From NCBI GenBank assembly GCA_035538795.1, contig DATLJS010000042.1, forward strand, positions 1-64,000: a stretch of DNA of 64,000 nucleotides. Reading direction: 5' to 3'. Below are positions 1-6,550 of this stretch, one piece after another. How positions within the stretch are numbered: the stretch's first letter is position 1; each line of letters opens with the position of its first letter. A program made the position numbers and the translations under genes. Source of the stretch: JAJZGK01 sp035538795. Lineage in GTDB: Bacteria; Pseudomonadota; Alphaproteobacteria; Rhodospirillales; Magnetospirillaceae. The notes beneath the pieces were generated by a model. That model searched no databases. It had not been told where the DNA came from and saw only the letters and a list, made by a program, of their open reading frames with translations.

Positions 1-1
1 G

Positions 2-316
2 CTGGGCAAGACCATCGGCGACGATTTCCGCGAAGGCAAGATCACCCTGCCGATCATCCTGGCCATGCAGCGCGGCAGCGACGAGGAAAAAGCCTTCTGG
101 CGCCGTACCCAGGAAGACCTCGACCAGGCCAAGGACGGCTCCGACCTGCGCCATGCCCTGGCTTTGATGGAGAAGCACGGCACCCTGGCCGACAGCATCG
201 AACGGGCCCGCCACTACGGCGATCTGGCCCGCCGAGCTCTGGACATCTTCGCCGACGGCCCGGCCAAATCGGCTCTGACCGACATCATCGATTTCTGCAT
301 CGAACGGGCTTGGTAA
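2..316 (+). CDS. ispB: Polyprenyl (octaprenyl-type) diphosphate synthase, C-terminal part
   Basis: Only the last 104 codons are inside the window; the frame is open from base 2 to a TAA at 314-316. The first visible residues, LGKTIGDDFREGKITLP, match the second aspartate-rich region and the following GK-TLP segment of long-chain trans-prenyl diphosphate synthases. These enzymes condense isopentenyl diphosphate units to make the ubiquinone side chain. The helical remainder and the short basic-aromatic end fit the normal C-terminus. Chain length (C40 or C50) cannot be judged from this fragment. The gene reads toward the tRNA-Pro and ends 74 bp before it. Confidence 0.9.
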   Translation: MGKTIGDDFREGKITLPIILAMQRGSDEEKAFWRRTQEDLDQAKDGSDLRHALALMEKHGTLADSIERARHYGDLARRALDIFADGPAKSALTDIIDFCIERAW

Positions 317-390
317 AAAAGGTCGTTTTCATCGAATTTCCCGTTTGCGATCCGCCGGGCTTGGCGCTATAAGAAGCGCCTCGCAGGCGT

Positions 391-467
391 CGGAGTGTAG
401 CTCAGCCTGGTAGAGCACTGTCTTCGGGAGGCAGGGGCCGGAGGTTCGAATCCTCTCACTCCGACCA
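391..467 (+). tRNA. tRNA-Pro (anticodon CGG)
   Basis: A complete 77-nt cloverleaf. The acceptor arms CGGAGTG and CACTCCG pair fully, the D stem is GCTC/GAGC, and the anticodon stem CTGTC/GGCAG encloses loop TTCGGGA with anticodon CGG. The T arm has TTCGAAT, and the 3' ACCA end is encoded. The 3' part is the attachment site of the element that follows; an exact 41-bp copy lies at 7840-7880. Because the copy left here restores the tRNA, the gene should still work. Confidence 0.95.
427..467 (+). repeat. Attachment site direct repeat, tRNA side
   Basis: These 41 bases, from the anticodon loop to the ACCA end of tRNA-Pro, are identical to 7840-7880. With one mismatch (G426 versus T7839) the match extends left to base 419. 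Tyrosine integrases commonly use tRNA 3' ends in this way, and the integrase gene starts 125 bp downstream. Confidence 0.9.
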
Positions 468-500
468 GCGAGAAACCGCAGAAAACTGCGCGTTTCTCGC
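468..500 (+). terminator. Stem-loop directly after tRNA-Pro
   Basis: GCGAGAAAC (468-476) pairs with GTTTCTCGC (492-500), extended inside by CGCAG/CTGCG around an AAAA loop with one bulged base. It lies immediately after the tRNA and before the integrase gene. It may end or process the tRNA transcript; there is no clear T-run, so a structural role at the att site is also possible. Confidence 0.5.
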
Positions 501-536
501 TAGACAAGGGAACAGTCCGGGGCTGCCCCTTGAATT

Positions 537-588
537 TGCGGGACAAATGCGGGACACTCAGCCAATTGGCACTGTCCCGGAGTGTCCC
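537..588. promoter_or_regulatory. GGGACA repeat cluster upstream of the integrase
   Basis: Two direct GCGGGACA copies (538-545 and 549-556) and two inverted TGTCCC copies (573-578 and 583-588) flank the palindrome GCCAATTGGC (561-570), ending just before the integrase start. The 20 bp at 537-556 recur exactly at 7718-7737 near the other end. The arrangement suggests integrase arm-type sites that could also control int expression; this is inference. Confidence 0.55.
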
Positions 589-591
589 CTA

Positions 592-1590
592 ATGGCGACT
601 CTTACCAAACGCTTTAATCGTGACGGCGAACTGATCGGCTGGCAGGCAAAGATTCGCCGCCAGGGCTACCCGCCTGTTTCCAAGACCTTCACCTCAGAAC
701 GCGAGGCCAAAGACTGGGCCACCGTCACCGAAGCCGATATGGTCAAAGGCACCTACGTTGACCGCTCTGCCTCTGAGCGCATGACACTGGACCGGGCCAT
801 CGACATCTTCATCAATGACGTTGTTCCCACCCATAAGGGCGGCGATATCGAGAAGGTCCGCCTGGAGCGCTTCAAGCGCGAGGAAAGCGAGCTCTGCCGC
901 TACGCCCTCTCCAACCTCCGCACAGAGCATGTCGAGGATTATCGGGACCGCCGGCTTGAGGAAATCGCACCTGGCTCCCTCTGCCGGGAACTGAACCTGC
1001 TGCATGCCGTGCTGGAGAACGTCCGCCGGCGCACCGGCTTGGTCGAGAACCCCGTCTCCCACGTCCGCCGCCCCAAGGTGGCCGACGAACGGGATGTACG
1101 GCTATCCAGGGACGACGAAGCCAAGCTGCTGTCCGCCCTGGACACCACCCGAAACCCATGGATCAAACCGTTCGTGATCGTAGCGCTGGAAACCGCCATG
1201 CGACGCAGCGAGCTGCTGGGGCTGCTATGGCGGCATGTGGATCTGGCACAACGGACGGCCCATCTGCCTGAAACCAAAAACGGTCGCGGGCGAACCGTGC
1301 CCCTCAGCCCCCGAGCAGCCGAGGCTTTAGCAGCCTTGCCGCGCTCGATTGATGGCCTGGTGTTTCCTGTGTCCCTGGAATCCCTTAAGCACGCCTGGAC
1401 GCGCGCCAGAGACCGCGCCGGACTCCACCACCTCCACCTTCACGACCTGCGCCACGAGGCAACCAGCCGCCTCGCTGAGGCGGGCTGGAATGTGCTGGAG
1501 CTAGCCGCCGTCACCGGGCATCAAGATTTGCAGATGCTTAAGCGGTACACAAACTTGAGGGCCGCCGACTTGGCGAAAAAGATGAGTTAG
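592..1590 (+). CDS. Tyrosine recombinase / phage-type integrase
   Basis: A 332-residue site-specific recombinase expected to insert and excise this element at tRNA-Pro. The N-terminal part (about 1-60) looks like the arm-binding domain and about 60-150 like the SAM-like core-binding domain. The catalytic domain follows with R204 (in TAMRRSEL), H284 and R287 (HDLRH), H310 (TGHQD) and nucleophile Y319 (KRYTN), so the full R-H-R-H-Y set is present. The frame is open further upstream to 547, but the ATG at 592 gives the usual integrase N-terminus; that longer start would run through the GGGACA repeats. No strong ribosome site precedes 592, so the start is moderately certain. A DUF3800-like gene follows 11 bp later. 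Confidence 0.93.
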   Translation: MATLTKRFNRDGELIGWQAKIRRQGYPPVSKTFTSEREAKDWATVTEADMVKGTYVDRSASERMTLDRAIDIFINDVVPTHKGGDIEKVRLERFKREESELCRYALSNLRTEHVEDYRDRRLEEIAPGSLCRELNLLHAVLENVRRRTGLVENPVSHVRRPKVADERDVRLSRDDEAKLLSALDTTRNPWIKPFVIVALETAMRRSELLGLLWRHVDLAQRTAHLPETKNGRGRTVPLSPRAAEALAALPRSIDGLVFPVSLESLKHAWTRARDRAGLHHLHLHDLRHEATSRLAEAGWNVLELAAVTGHQDLQMLKRYTNLRAADLAKKMS

Positions 1591-1601
1591 GAGACAGCTA
1601 A

Positions 1602-2384
1602 ATGCATTATGCCTATGGCGATGAAAGCATAGATGAAAAGTTTGTGTCATATGGCGTTATCGCAATTGATTTTGACAAAATCAATATTGCTGAAAATATT
1701 ATTATAGATGCAAAAACATCACTCGGCGCCCCAGCGGAATCGCGACTTCATTGCAGAGAACTCTTCGCAGGAGATGCCAGACGTAAAACATCTTTTTCGC
1801 ATCTCACCACAGACGATGTATTCGGTATGTACGAAGGCATTTTTCGCAAGCTGTCATCTATAGGATGCAGAAATATATCAGCCGTAGCAAAGACGTCAGA
1901 GTTCCCCAAAATCCTCCCCGGTGGAAAAATGGAAACGGTCAATGATGGAATAGAACGCCCAGACGTATACACGAAATCAGTCAATGTAACAGGAAAGCAA
2001 ATTGCTGTTTATTGCGCGTGGGCTTCAATGATACCGCTATCAAAAAACCCCGGTTTTAGCCAGGTCACATTTATACCTGATATTGATAATTCTTCAATAG
2101 AGTGGTTCCACGGAAAGACCGAGCAGACAAATCCCCTAAACAATTTCTACATTGAGAACAGCACAACCAAACAGCCGGAGAAGCTAAACACATTAGTAAT
2201 TAAGGACAATAAACCGCCACTACTTGAACTCGCAGACTGCATAGCATACACCTCAAGAAGAGTTATGAACAATTCAATGATTGGAATTGGTAAAAAATTC
2301 ATGGCGTTATACAATGCAATTTCGCCAGAAGAGGTTTTATCGGGAATAGGGCAGGATGGAAGAGTGCGTTTTAAATTTGAGTAA
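1602..2384 (+). CDS. DUF3800-like protein
   Basis: A 260-residue protein with the N-terminal acidic motif YGDESIDE and the late motif LLELADCIAYTSRR. Both fit the DUF3800 family, for which an RNase H-like fold has been proposed and which is often found on mobile elements. Acidic residues near both ends could form a metal site. The gene starts 11 bp after the integrase stop with a GGAG site (1591-1594) in between, so the two are probably co-transcribed. Its base composition is far more AT-rich than the surrounding chromosome, a sign of separate acquisition. It converges on the HEPN-like gene, with only 17 bp between the stops. Biochemical role unknown; nuclease or defence cargo is inference. 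Confidence 0.75.
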   Translation: MHYAYGDESIDEKFVSYGVIAIDFDKINIAENIIIDAKTSLGAPAESRLHCRELFAGDARRKTSFSHLTTDDVFGMYEGIFRKLSSIGCRNISAVAKTSEFPKILPGGKMETVNDGIERPDVYTKSVNVTGKQIAVYCAWASMIPLSKNPGFSQVTFIPDIDNSSIEWFHGKTEQTNPLNNFYIENSTTKQPEKLNTLVIKDNKPPLLELADCIAYTSRRVMNNSMIGIGKKFMALYNAISPEEVLSGIGQDGRVRFKFE

Positions 2385-2401
2385 TTTATTCCAAAAAGCA
2401 A

Positions 2402-3103
2402 TCACTTAAACCCAGCCCTCCACCTCGAAATTATATCCTCAAAACCAGCGGGATAAACCCTCTCCCTCAAAACACAACTCATATCATCGCCCGAAAAATT
2501 CGGCAAAAAACCAAACAGACCATCATATATTGTCCCGATGTACAAAGACATATACACGATAGCTTTTATTGACAACTCAACATCATTGATAAATCTCTTC
2601 TCCTCCTTTTCCATTTTTTCAAACATGTTGCCGATCGCATCATCACCAAATGGAAGCTGTTCAGATTTATGATGAACAAGCTTATTTCTAGCAGAAATCA
2701 ATTTCTTCAGGCAAAAATATGTTTTTCCACTTTTATCTATATCAGCGCCAAATATAAACTTGATTATCAGCATCCATTTGGACAGCACATCCAGCTTATC
2801 TATGTGATCAGAGGCAAATCCATCCCCAAGATGTACCGCAAAAACATCATAAGCTGCCGCTTCCATGCACATGGCTGAATATATTATGGACGTGCAGCCG
2901 TACTCATCCATATCGCGCTCTATCTCACTTACGCTGTCATAAAACTCCCTAGACTCCGACGATGATTTAGAATTTTCCCGTAAAATCCGCTTTCTTTCCT
3001 CCAATTTTGAAACGAATTTCATGTAATTATTTATTGCTATCAGAGCATACGATCGCTGCCTGACATTTATTCTGGCATAGGAGGTGACAGAGATATTTGG
3101 CAT
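2402..3103 (-). CDS. HEPN-like protein (R-x4-H motif)
   Basis: A 233-residue, mostly helical protein with ARNKLVHH at about residues 138-145. R139 and H144 form the R-x4-6-H motif characteristic of HEPN-domain ribonucleases, with the usual polar residue (N140) after the arginine. HEPN proteins occur in toxin-antitoxin, abortive infection and CRISPR-associated systems. No nucleotidyltransferase-type antitoxin lies beside it. The gene is AT-rich like its convergent neighbour. Lysine/glutamate-rich helices at 30-65 may form a coiled coil. The HEPN call rests on the motif and helical context only; function as a toxin is not shown. Confidence 0.65.
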   Translation of the reverse strand: MPNISVTSYARINVRQRSYALIAINNYMKFVSKLEERKRILRENSKSSSESREFYDSVSEIERDMDEYGCTSIIYSAMCMEAAAYDVFAVHLGDGFASDHIDKLDVLSKWMLIIKFIFGADIDKSGKTYFCLKKLISARNKLVHHKSEQLPFGDDAIGNMFEKMEKEEKRFINDVELSIKAIVYMSLYIGTIYDGLFGFLPNFSGDDMSCVLRERVYPAGFEDIISRWRAGFK

Positions 3104-3318
3104 AGGTCATCCCACATACATTCATATTCTGACCATGCTGACGATACCCCATCTTCGACCTCTCCCCCAGACTTATCACAAGCATTTCTCATGCCAAGCA
3201 AACCTGCTGAAAAAGCGTGAATAGGTGTCGCATTCCCGTGAATTCCACAGATTTTCACGCTTTTTCCACAGGACGCAATAGCTTAGGATTCCACCTGTGC
3301 GTGATCTTGGAGGCTTTC

Positions 3319-3495
3319 ATGCCCGATATATTCAAGCCTGCTATGCCACCAGAGCCGCCGGAAGGCGGATGGCCTGAACAGATTGATGAGCCCACGCATG
3401 ACAGCATATGCGGTCCATTGCCGGATGAGTTTCAGTCGCCTCGCGGCAGTTTCTTGAGGCTCTTGCGTCCGGCGAAGAGGGAGGCGAACCAATGA
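3319..3495 (+). CDS. Small hypothetical protein
   Basis: 58 residues, starting MPDIFKPAMPPEPPEGG and rich in proline and acidic residues. The ATG at 3319 has a good TTGGAGG ribosome site at 3307-3313; the frame is open further upstream but without a better start. It overlaps the next gene by ATGA (3492-3495), so the two are likely translated together. No family recognised. A location between the cargo genes and the mobilization genes suggests an element-specific accessory role. Confidence 0.55.
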   Translation: MPDIFKPAMPPEPPEGGWPEQIDEPTHDSICGPLPDEFQSPRGSFLRLLRPAKREANQ

Positions 3496-3836
3496 CACAA
3501 TCGAGCGTCTTATCGCCGCAGGCCGCGAGGCGGCATCGGTCTATCTTGACGATGGAGGGATTGGAGACCGAAACGCGGCAGGATACGCTCTACTGGCAAC
3601 ATCCGGTGATGGGCCCGGCGCCAAGGCTGAGCGATCAATCGGTGATGGTTCTCTGCAAGATTCCTCGTCTTTTCGACTCGAATTGGGTCTGGATGGACTT
3701 CCGGGCGCAGATGGCGGAACGCGCGGCGATGAACCCGGAACATCCGGGGCCGCGGTTCTACATGGAGGAAGTGGACAAGGTGCTGGCCTGGCGGGCGACC
3801 GTTCCGGAACACCTGCAGTTCTGGGAAGAAGACTAA
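3492..3836 (+). CDS. Hypothetical protein
   Basis: 114 residues, no signal peptide or membrane segment, with an aromatic-rich middle (SNWVWMDFRAQM) and an acidic end. It starts in an ATGA overlap with the small gene before it and is followed within a few bases by two hairpins that look like terminators, so the pair forms a compact operon. No family recognised. Codon use and GC content resemble the relaxase region rather than the AT-rich cargo genes. Confidence 0.6.
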   Translation: MTQSSVLSPQAARRHRSILTMEGLETETRQDTLYWQHPVMGPAPRLSDQSVMVLCKIPRLFDSNWVWMDFRAQMAERAAMNPEHPGPRFYMEEVDKVLAWRATVPEHLQFWEED

Positions 3837-3839
3837 CCA

Positions 3840-3859
3840 GATAGGTCATTTGACCTATC
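3840..3859 (+). terminator. Hairpin after the small-gene operon
   Basis: GATAGGTCA pairs with TGACCTATC around a 2-base spacer, starting 4 bp after the stop codon at 3836 and followed by ATTTTC. It could be a weak terminator or an operator-like palindrome. Confidence 0.5.
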
Positions 3860-3876
3860 ATTTTCACCGGATCGCA

Positions 3877-3908
3877 AGCGTGCGCAAGTCAGCGCACGCT
3901 AATTTTTT
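3877..3908 (+). terminator. Rho-independent terminator
   Basis: Perfect 9-bp arms AGCGTGCGC (3877-3885) and GCGCACGCT (3892-3900) with a 6-base loop, followed by AATTTTTT. It separates the small-gene operon from the oriT/relaxase region. Confidence 0.75.
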
Positions 3909-3997
3909 GCCTGACATCATGAAAGCCCAGGAAATCCTGACACTTCACGTAAGCCATTGCTGCATGTAGCTGCATAGAATTACACACTACTGCATTG

Positions 3998-4092
3998 GTT
4001 TCGTGCCGCACGAAACTGTATTATATTGACTATAACCATATGAGTGCGCCCAATTACTTTTTGCAAAAAGGTAGTTGGGCGCACTCATATGG
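3998..4092. other. oriT: Candidate origin of transfer (oriT)
   Basis: The region has two inverted repeats. The first is GTTTCGTGC/GCACGAAAC (3998-4016) with a 1-base spacer. The second is a 57-nt near-perfect palindrome centred on 4064 (4036-4092), whose outer 18 bp pair without a mismatch. Each arm holds AGTGCGCCC (4043-4051, and inverted at 4077-4085), matching the nic-region core of IncQ/MobQ plasmids as I recall it. The relaxase that follows belongs to the same MobA/MobL group. Position, structure and nic-like core together support oriT; the nick site is inferred. Confidence 0.65.
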
Positions 4093-5588
4093 TTTTTCTT
4101 GTCGATGACGACCTCAAAGCTGGGCAGGGGCGCTACCGTGAGGCTCAGAAAGTCTCTCGGCGGGTGGGGCCGGGCGGCCGGACTTTTCATATCGAGGTGA
4201 AGACGATCACAAAAAGGAAAGTCGGCAAAAAGCAAGGCGGCGCGGCTCAGGCGATTGCAGGACTCGATTATGACGCACGGCACGGCAAACACTCTAGGCG
4301 GCGGGACGAGCTGGAGCTCGAGGGCGGTCGGGATCGGCGCGAGATGGCTGAAATTTTGCAAGCTGCAGAGGCGGCGAATACGAGATCGAACGGAAAGGTG
4401 GCACTCGATCTTGAGGTCGAGCTGCCGCTCGAGGCGACGCCCGATCAGCGGCGACAAATCGTCGAGCGGGTGGCGGCATGGTTTGAAAACAAAGGCTGCC
4501 CGACTCACTGGGCAATTCACAGCAGGAACTCAACGAAGGAGCTGCAGCCGCATTTTCACATGACGGTTACGGCCCGGCCGGTTCATCAGGTTGATGGCGG
4601 CTGGGTGGGAACTGCACCTGGCCGGCGGGGCGATCCCGGCCCACCAGCGGTCATCAATGGCGGGGCAGAAATGGAGAACTTCCGCCGTCAGGTTGTTGCG
4701 GCGGCGGTAAACGATGTGACGGGACTCAATTGGCATGGTGGCCGGCTCGAGGAAACGGGCATCGACCGTCCGGCGAAGCGCCGGCTACCCATGGCTGCAT
4801 ACAAAGGGACGCTGGCAGCTAGAGAAGATGGTCCGGCCAGCACCAACACTTTGATTGACCAGGGGGCCTACGAGCTGGTGCGACGGCGGCGGGCTGATTG
4901 GGTTTCTGGCAAACAGAAACAGCGGCAGGCGAAGAAAGCGGCTGGAGAGGCTCAGAAAGCCGAGCAGTTGGCTCGACTGGGAGGTGTGCCCCGGGCAGAA
5001 GCGGAGGCCGTCTGCAGGGCGGCAAACCGACGTTTGCAGGAAGTGGAGATCGCCGCAGGGGAGCGAGAGAGGGAGCTACGCGCTGCAACTGCGCGTCAGG
5101 CAGCGATGATCATCGGCATGGCAAAGGAGGCGGGCGTCTCTGTCACACAGGATCAGTTGGAACGACTCGACGGCGGTGATCTCGTCGCGGCGGTCAGGAA
5201 AGCAAAATCGGGCGATAGGGCTGCTTTTGAACAGCGAATTTCTGAGGCTGAGACGAGGGCATTGCACAGCGCAGTCAGGACGATTTGCAAAGCGGCTGGG
5301 ATCGGACCTCGCGCGGTCGCGGAAAGATACGGTGAGGACTGGGCAGCTAGGCCGGAGGTCGCTCAAAAAATACTTGCCGATGCAGCCACCCAGCTGGCAG
5401 CTCGTCCGCCGGCTGAAAAAATTGAGAAACGTGTCAACGAGCTAGCTCGGACGGGGCGGGAACTTCGCCCAGGGCATCAATTGGACAGCAGTGGAATTGA
5501 CACGGCGCTGGCTGAGCTCGGCAGGGTGGCATCGAGGGTCATCACTCAGAAAAAACACTCGCAACGGGAGAGATCAGATGGCAGGTGA
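4089..5588 (+). CDS. mobA: MobA/MobL-family (MobQ-type) relaxase
   Basis: A 499-residue DNA-nicking transfer protein. The N-terminal relaxase domain shows HIEVKTITKRK at about 34-44, then Y61 in LDYDARHGK, at the place of the nucleophilic tyrosine of RSF1010 MobA. The metal-binding P-H-F-H motif with H155 and H157 follows after THWAIHSRNS. Residues about 260-360 are rich in K, E, A and R and probably form a coiled coil; the C-terminus has no primase domain that I can recognise. ATG 4089 lies in the right arm of the oriT palindrome. A GTG at 4044 would add 15 residues, and neither start has a good ribosome site. It overlaps the next gene by 11 bp. Role: nick oriT and pilot the element into a recipient using a helper secretion system. 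Confidence 0.88.
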   Translation: MVFLVDDDLKAGQGRYREAQKVSRRVGPGGRTFHIEVKTITKRKVGKKQGGAAQAIAGLDYDARHGKHSRRRDELELEGGRDRREMAEILQAAEAANTRSNGKVALDLEVELPLEATPDQRRQIVERVAAWFENKGCPTHWAIHSRNSTKELQPHFHMTVTARPVHQVDGGWVGTAPGRRGDPGPPAVINGGAEMENFRRQVVAAAVNDVTGLNWHGGRLEETGIDRPAKRRLPMAAYKGTLAAREDGPASTNTLIDQGAYELVRRRRADWVSGKQKQRQAKKAAGEAQKAEQLARLGGVPRAEAEAVCRAANRRLQEVEIAAGERERELRAATARQAAMIIGMAKEAGVSVTQDQLERLDGGDLVAAVRKAKSGDRAAFEQRISEAETRALHSAVRTICKAAGIGPRAVAERYGEDWAARPEVAQKILADAATQLAARPPAEKIEKRVNELARTGRELRPGHQLDSSGIDTALAELGRVASRVITQKKHSQRERSDGR

Positions 5589-5940
5589 ACGGAAACCTTG
5601 GCAGCGCCTAGCCGGCGCTTGGGGCGCTCTCTGGGGCGACGAGGATAATAGAAGGAGCATGTCACACGAGATGAAATGCGCCGGGGAGCGTGGCTCTGCA
5701 AAAAGATACTCGAAGAGCGGGGAACACAAGTCCCCAGGACGCTGGCGCAGCCTTTTGAGCCGCGCCAGCGACATTCATCGAAAGCGAAGGGAATGGAGAG
5801 GTAGACCAAGTGTCCCGGTCGTCGTCCTCTCAACCGCCTATGCGGCGGATAACGATGGCGCCCGCGCCGCCATCAATCTTCAGCACCTCTCAACCGCCTG
5901 TGCGGCGGATAGCCGTTCCGATATTACATCATCACTTTGA
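5578..5940 (+). CDS. Hypothetical basic protein in the mob operon
   Basis: 120 residues, basic in the first two thirds (many K and R), starting MAGERKPWQRLAGAWGAL. The ATG at 5578 lies inside the relaxase end, with GGGAGAG (5566-5572) as ribosome site, so it is translationally linked to mobA. The basic character would suit a relaxosome accessory protein, but no MobC-type RHH motif is visible. The last 40 codons run through two 26-bp DNA repeats and encode LSTAYAAD and LSTACAAD; that tail may be a by-product of the repeats. It converges with the leftward operon, overlapping 9 bp. Confidence 0.5.
   Translation: MAGERKPWQRLAGAWGALWGDEDNRRSMSHEMKCAGERGSAKRYSKSGEHKSPGRWRSLLSRASDIHRKRREWRGRPSVPVVVLSTAYAADNDGARAAINLQHLSTACAADSRSDITSSL
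5826..5851 (+). repeat. 26-bp repeat, copy 1
   Basis: Starts CCTCTCAACCGCC and contains the inverted repeat CCGCC/GGCGG. It is identical to copy 2 (5886-5911) except for one base, with a 60-bp period. Confidence 0.8.
5886..5911 (+). repeat. 26-bp repeat, copy 2
   Basis: Second copy, 60 bp after the first. Its first 20 bases recur exactly at 7703-7722 near the right end of the element. Confidence 0.8.
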
Positions 5941-6150
5941 TTCTGCAAACAATCTCATGTCAGGCGCTTGCGGATCTCCAGTCCAGGCTACGGCCGATGG
6001 CGCTGCCATTTTCTGAACCTCTTCAGCCGTGTAGCCCTGCACAATCAGCAGCTTCGCAGCTTGGCCGACTGTCATGCCCTGCAGTCGGCTTGGGCATAGT
6101 CCCAAGCCGAATACCAAGGACCATGCTAACTGAGACGACTGATCGATCAT
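5932..6150 (-). CDS. Small hypothetical protein (last gene of leftward operon)
   Basis: 72 residues, with MTVGQAAKLLIVQGYTAEEVQKMAA in the middle, a pattern suggestive of a short helical, possibly UBA-like or HTH-like segment. Its ATG lies in an ATGA overlap with the stop of the upstream gene (6147-6150), which supports translation. No family recognised. It ends 9 bp inside the oppositely oriented mob-operon gene. Confidence 0.5.
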   Translation of the reverse strand: MIDQSSQLAWSLVFGLGLCPSRLQGMTVGQAAKLLIVQGYTAEEVQKMAAPSAVAWTGDPQAPDMRLFAESK

Positions 6151-6347
6151 GACCGTCCGCCTCGAATCACCCGCAGCGGCTGGTACGGCGCATCCCTCCA
6201 GCCGAGCCGGATCATCGGTCCATCTTCATCTCCCGCCAGCTGAATGGTGTCGGCCGGAATTGACCAATCATCAGCGGCAATGACGATAAGCCCCCTCTGT
6301 ACTGCATGAAGCAATACATTAGACAATTCATCTAAATTGATATCCAT
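6147..6347 (-). CDS. Small hypothetical protein
   Basis: 66 residues, MDINLDELSNVLLHAVQRG followed by a beta-rich, acidic middle and a basic RVIRGGRS end. AGGAGGA (6353-6359 read leftward) lies just before its ATG, overlapping the previous stop, and its own stop overlaps the next start. The tight spacing in a five-gene operon supports it. Function unknown. Confidence 0.55.
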   Translation of the reverse strand: MDINLDELSNVLLHAVQRGLIVIAADDWSIPADTIQLAGDEDGPMIRLGWRDAPYQPLRVIRGGRS

Positions 6348-6358
6348 ATCCTCCTCCT

Positions 6359-6550
6359 CTAAAGCTCATGGTCTGGCATGGCGCGACGACGCCGCTGAAG
6401 CTCTTTGTTATTATTATATCTTATGTAGTCCATCGCTTCATCGACCGTGTAAAAGAATTTTTCCTCCGTTAATGTTTTCAACACAACAACTCCTGTTTCA
6501 TTTCCATTTTCGTCCAGCAATTTTTCTATTTCGTAGTTCGGAAGAGACAT
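6359..6550 (-). CDS. Small hypothetical protein
   Basis: 63 residues, MSLPNYEIEKLLDENGNETG, with a predicted beta strand pair then a helix ending in RRRRA. The start lies 53 bp inside the end of the upstream winged-helix gene in another frame, with AAGGA 7 bases before the ATG. It is more AT-rich than its neighbours. Function unknown. Confidence 0.5.
   Translation of the reverse strand: MSLPNYEIEKLLDENGNETGVVVLKTLTEEKFFYTVDEAMDYIRYNNNKELQRRRRAMPDHEL

Noticed and set aside
3067..3258. 63-codon minus-strand frame upstream of the HEPN-like gene
   Set aside because: Overlaps the HEPN-like start in another frame, with no ribosome site or family features.
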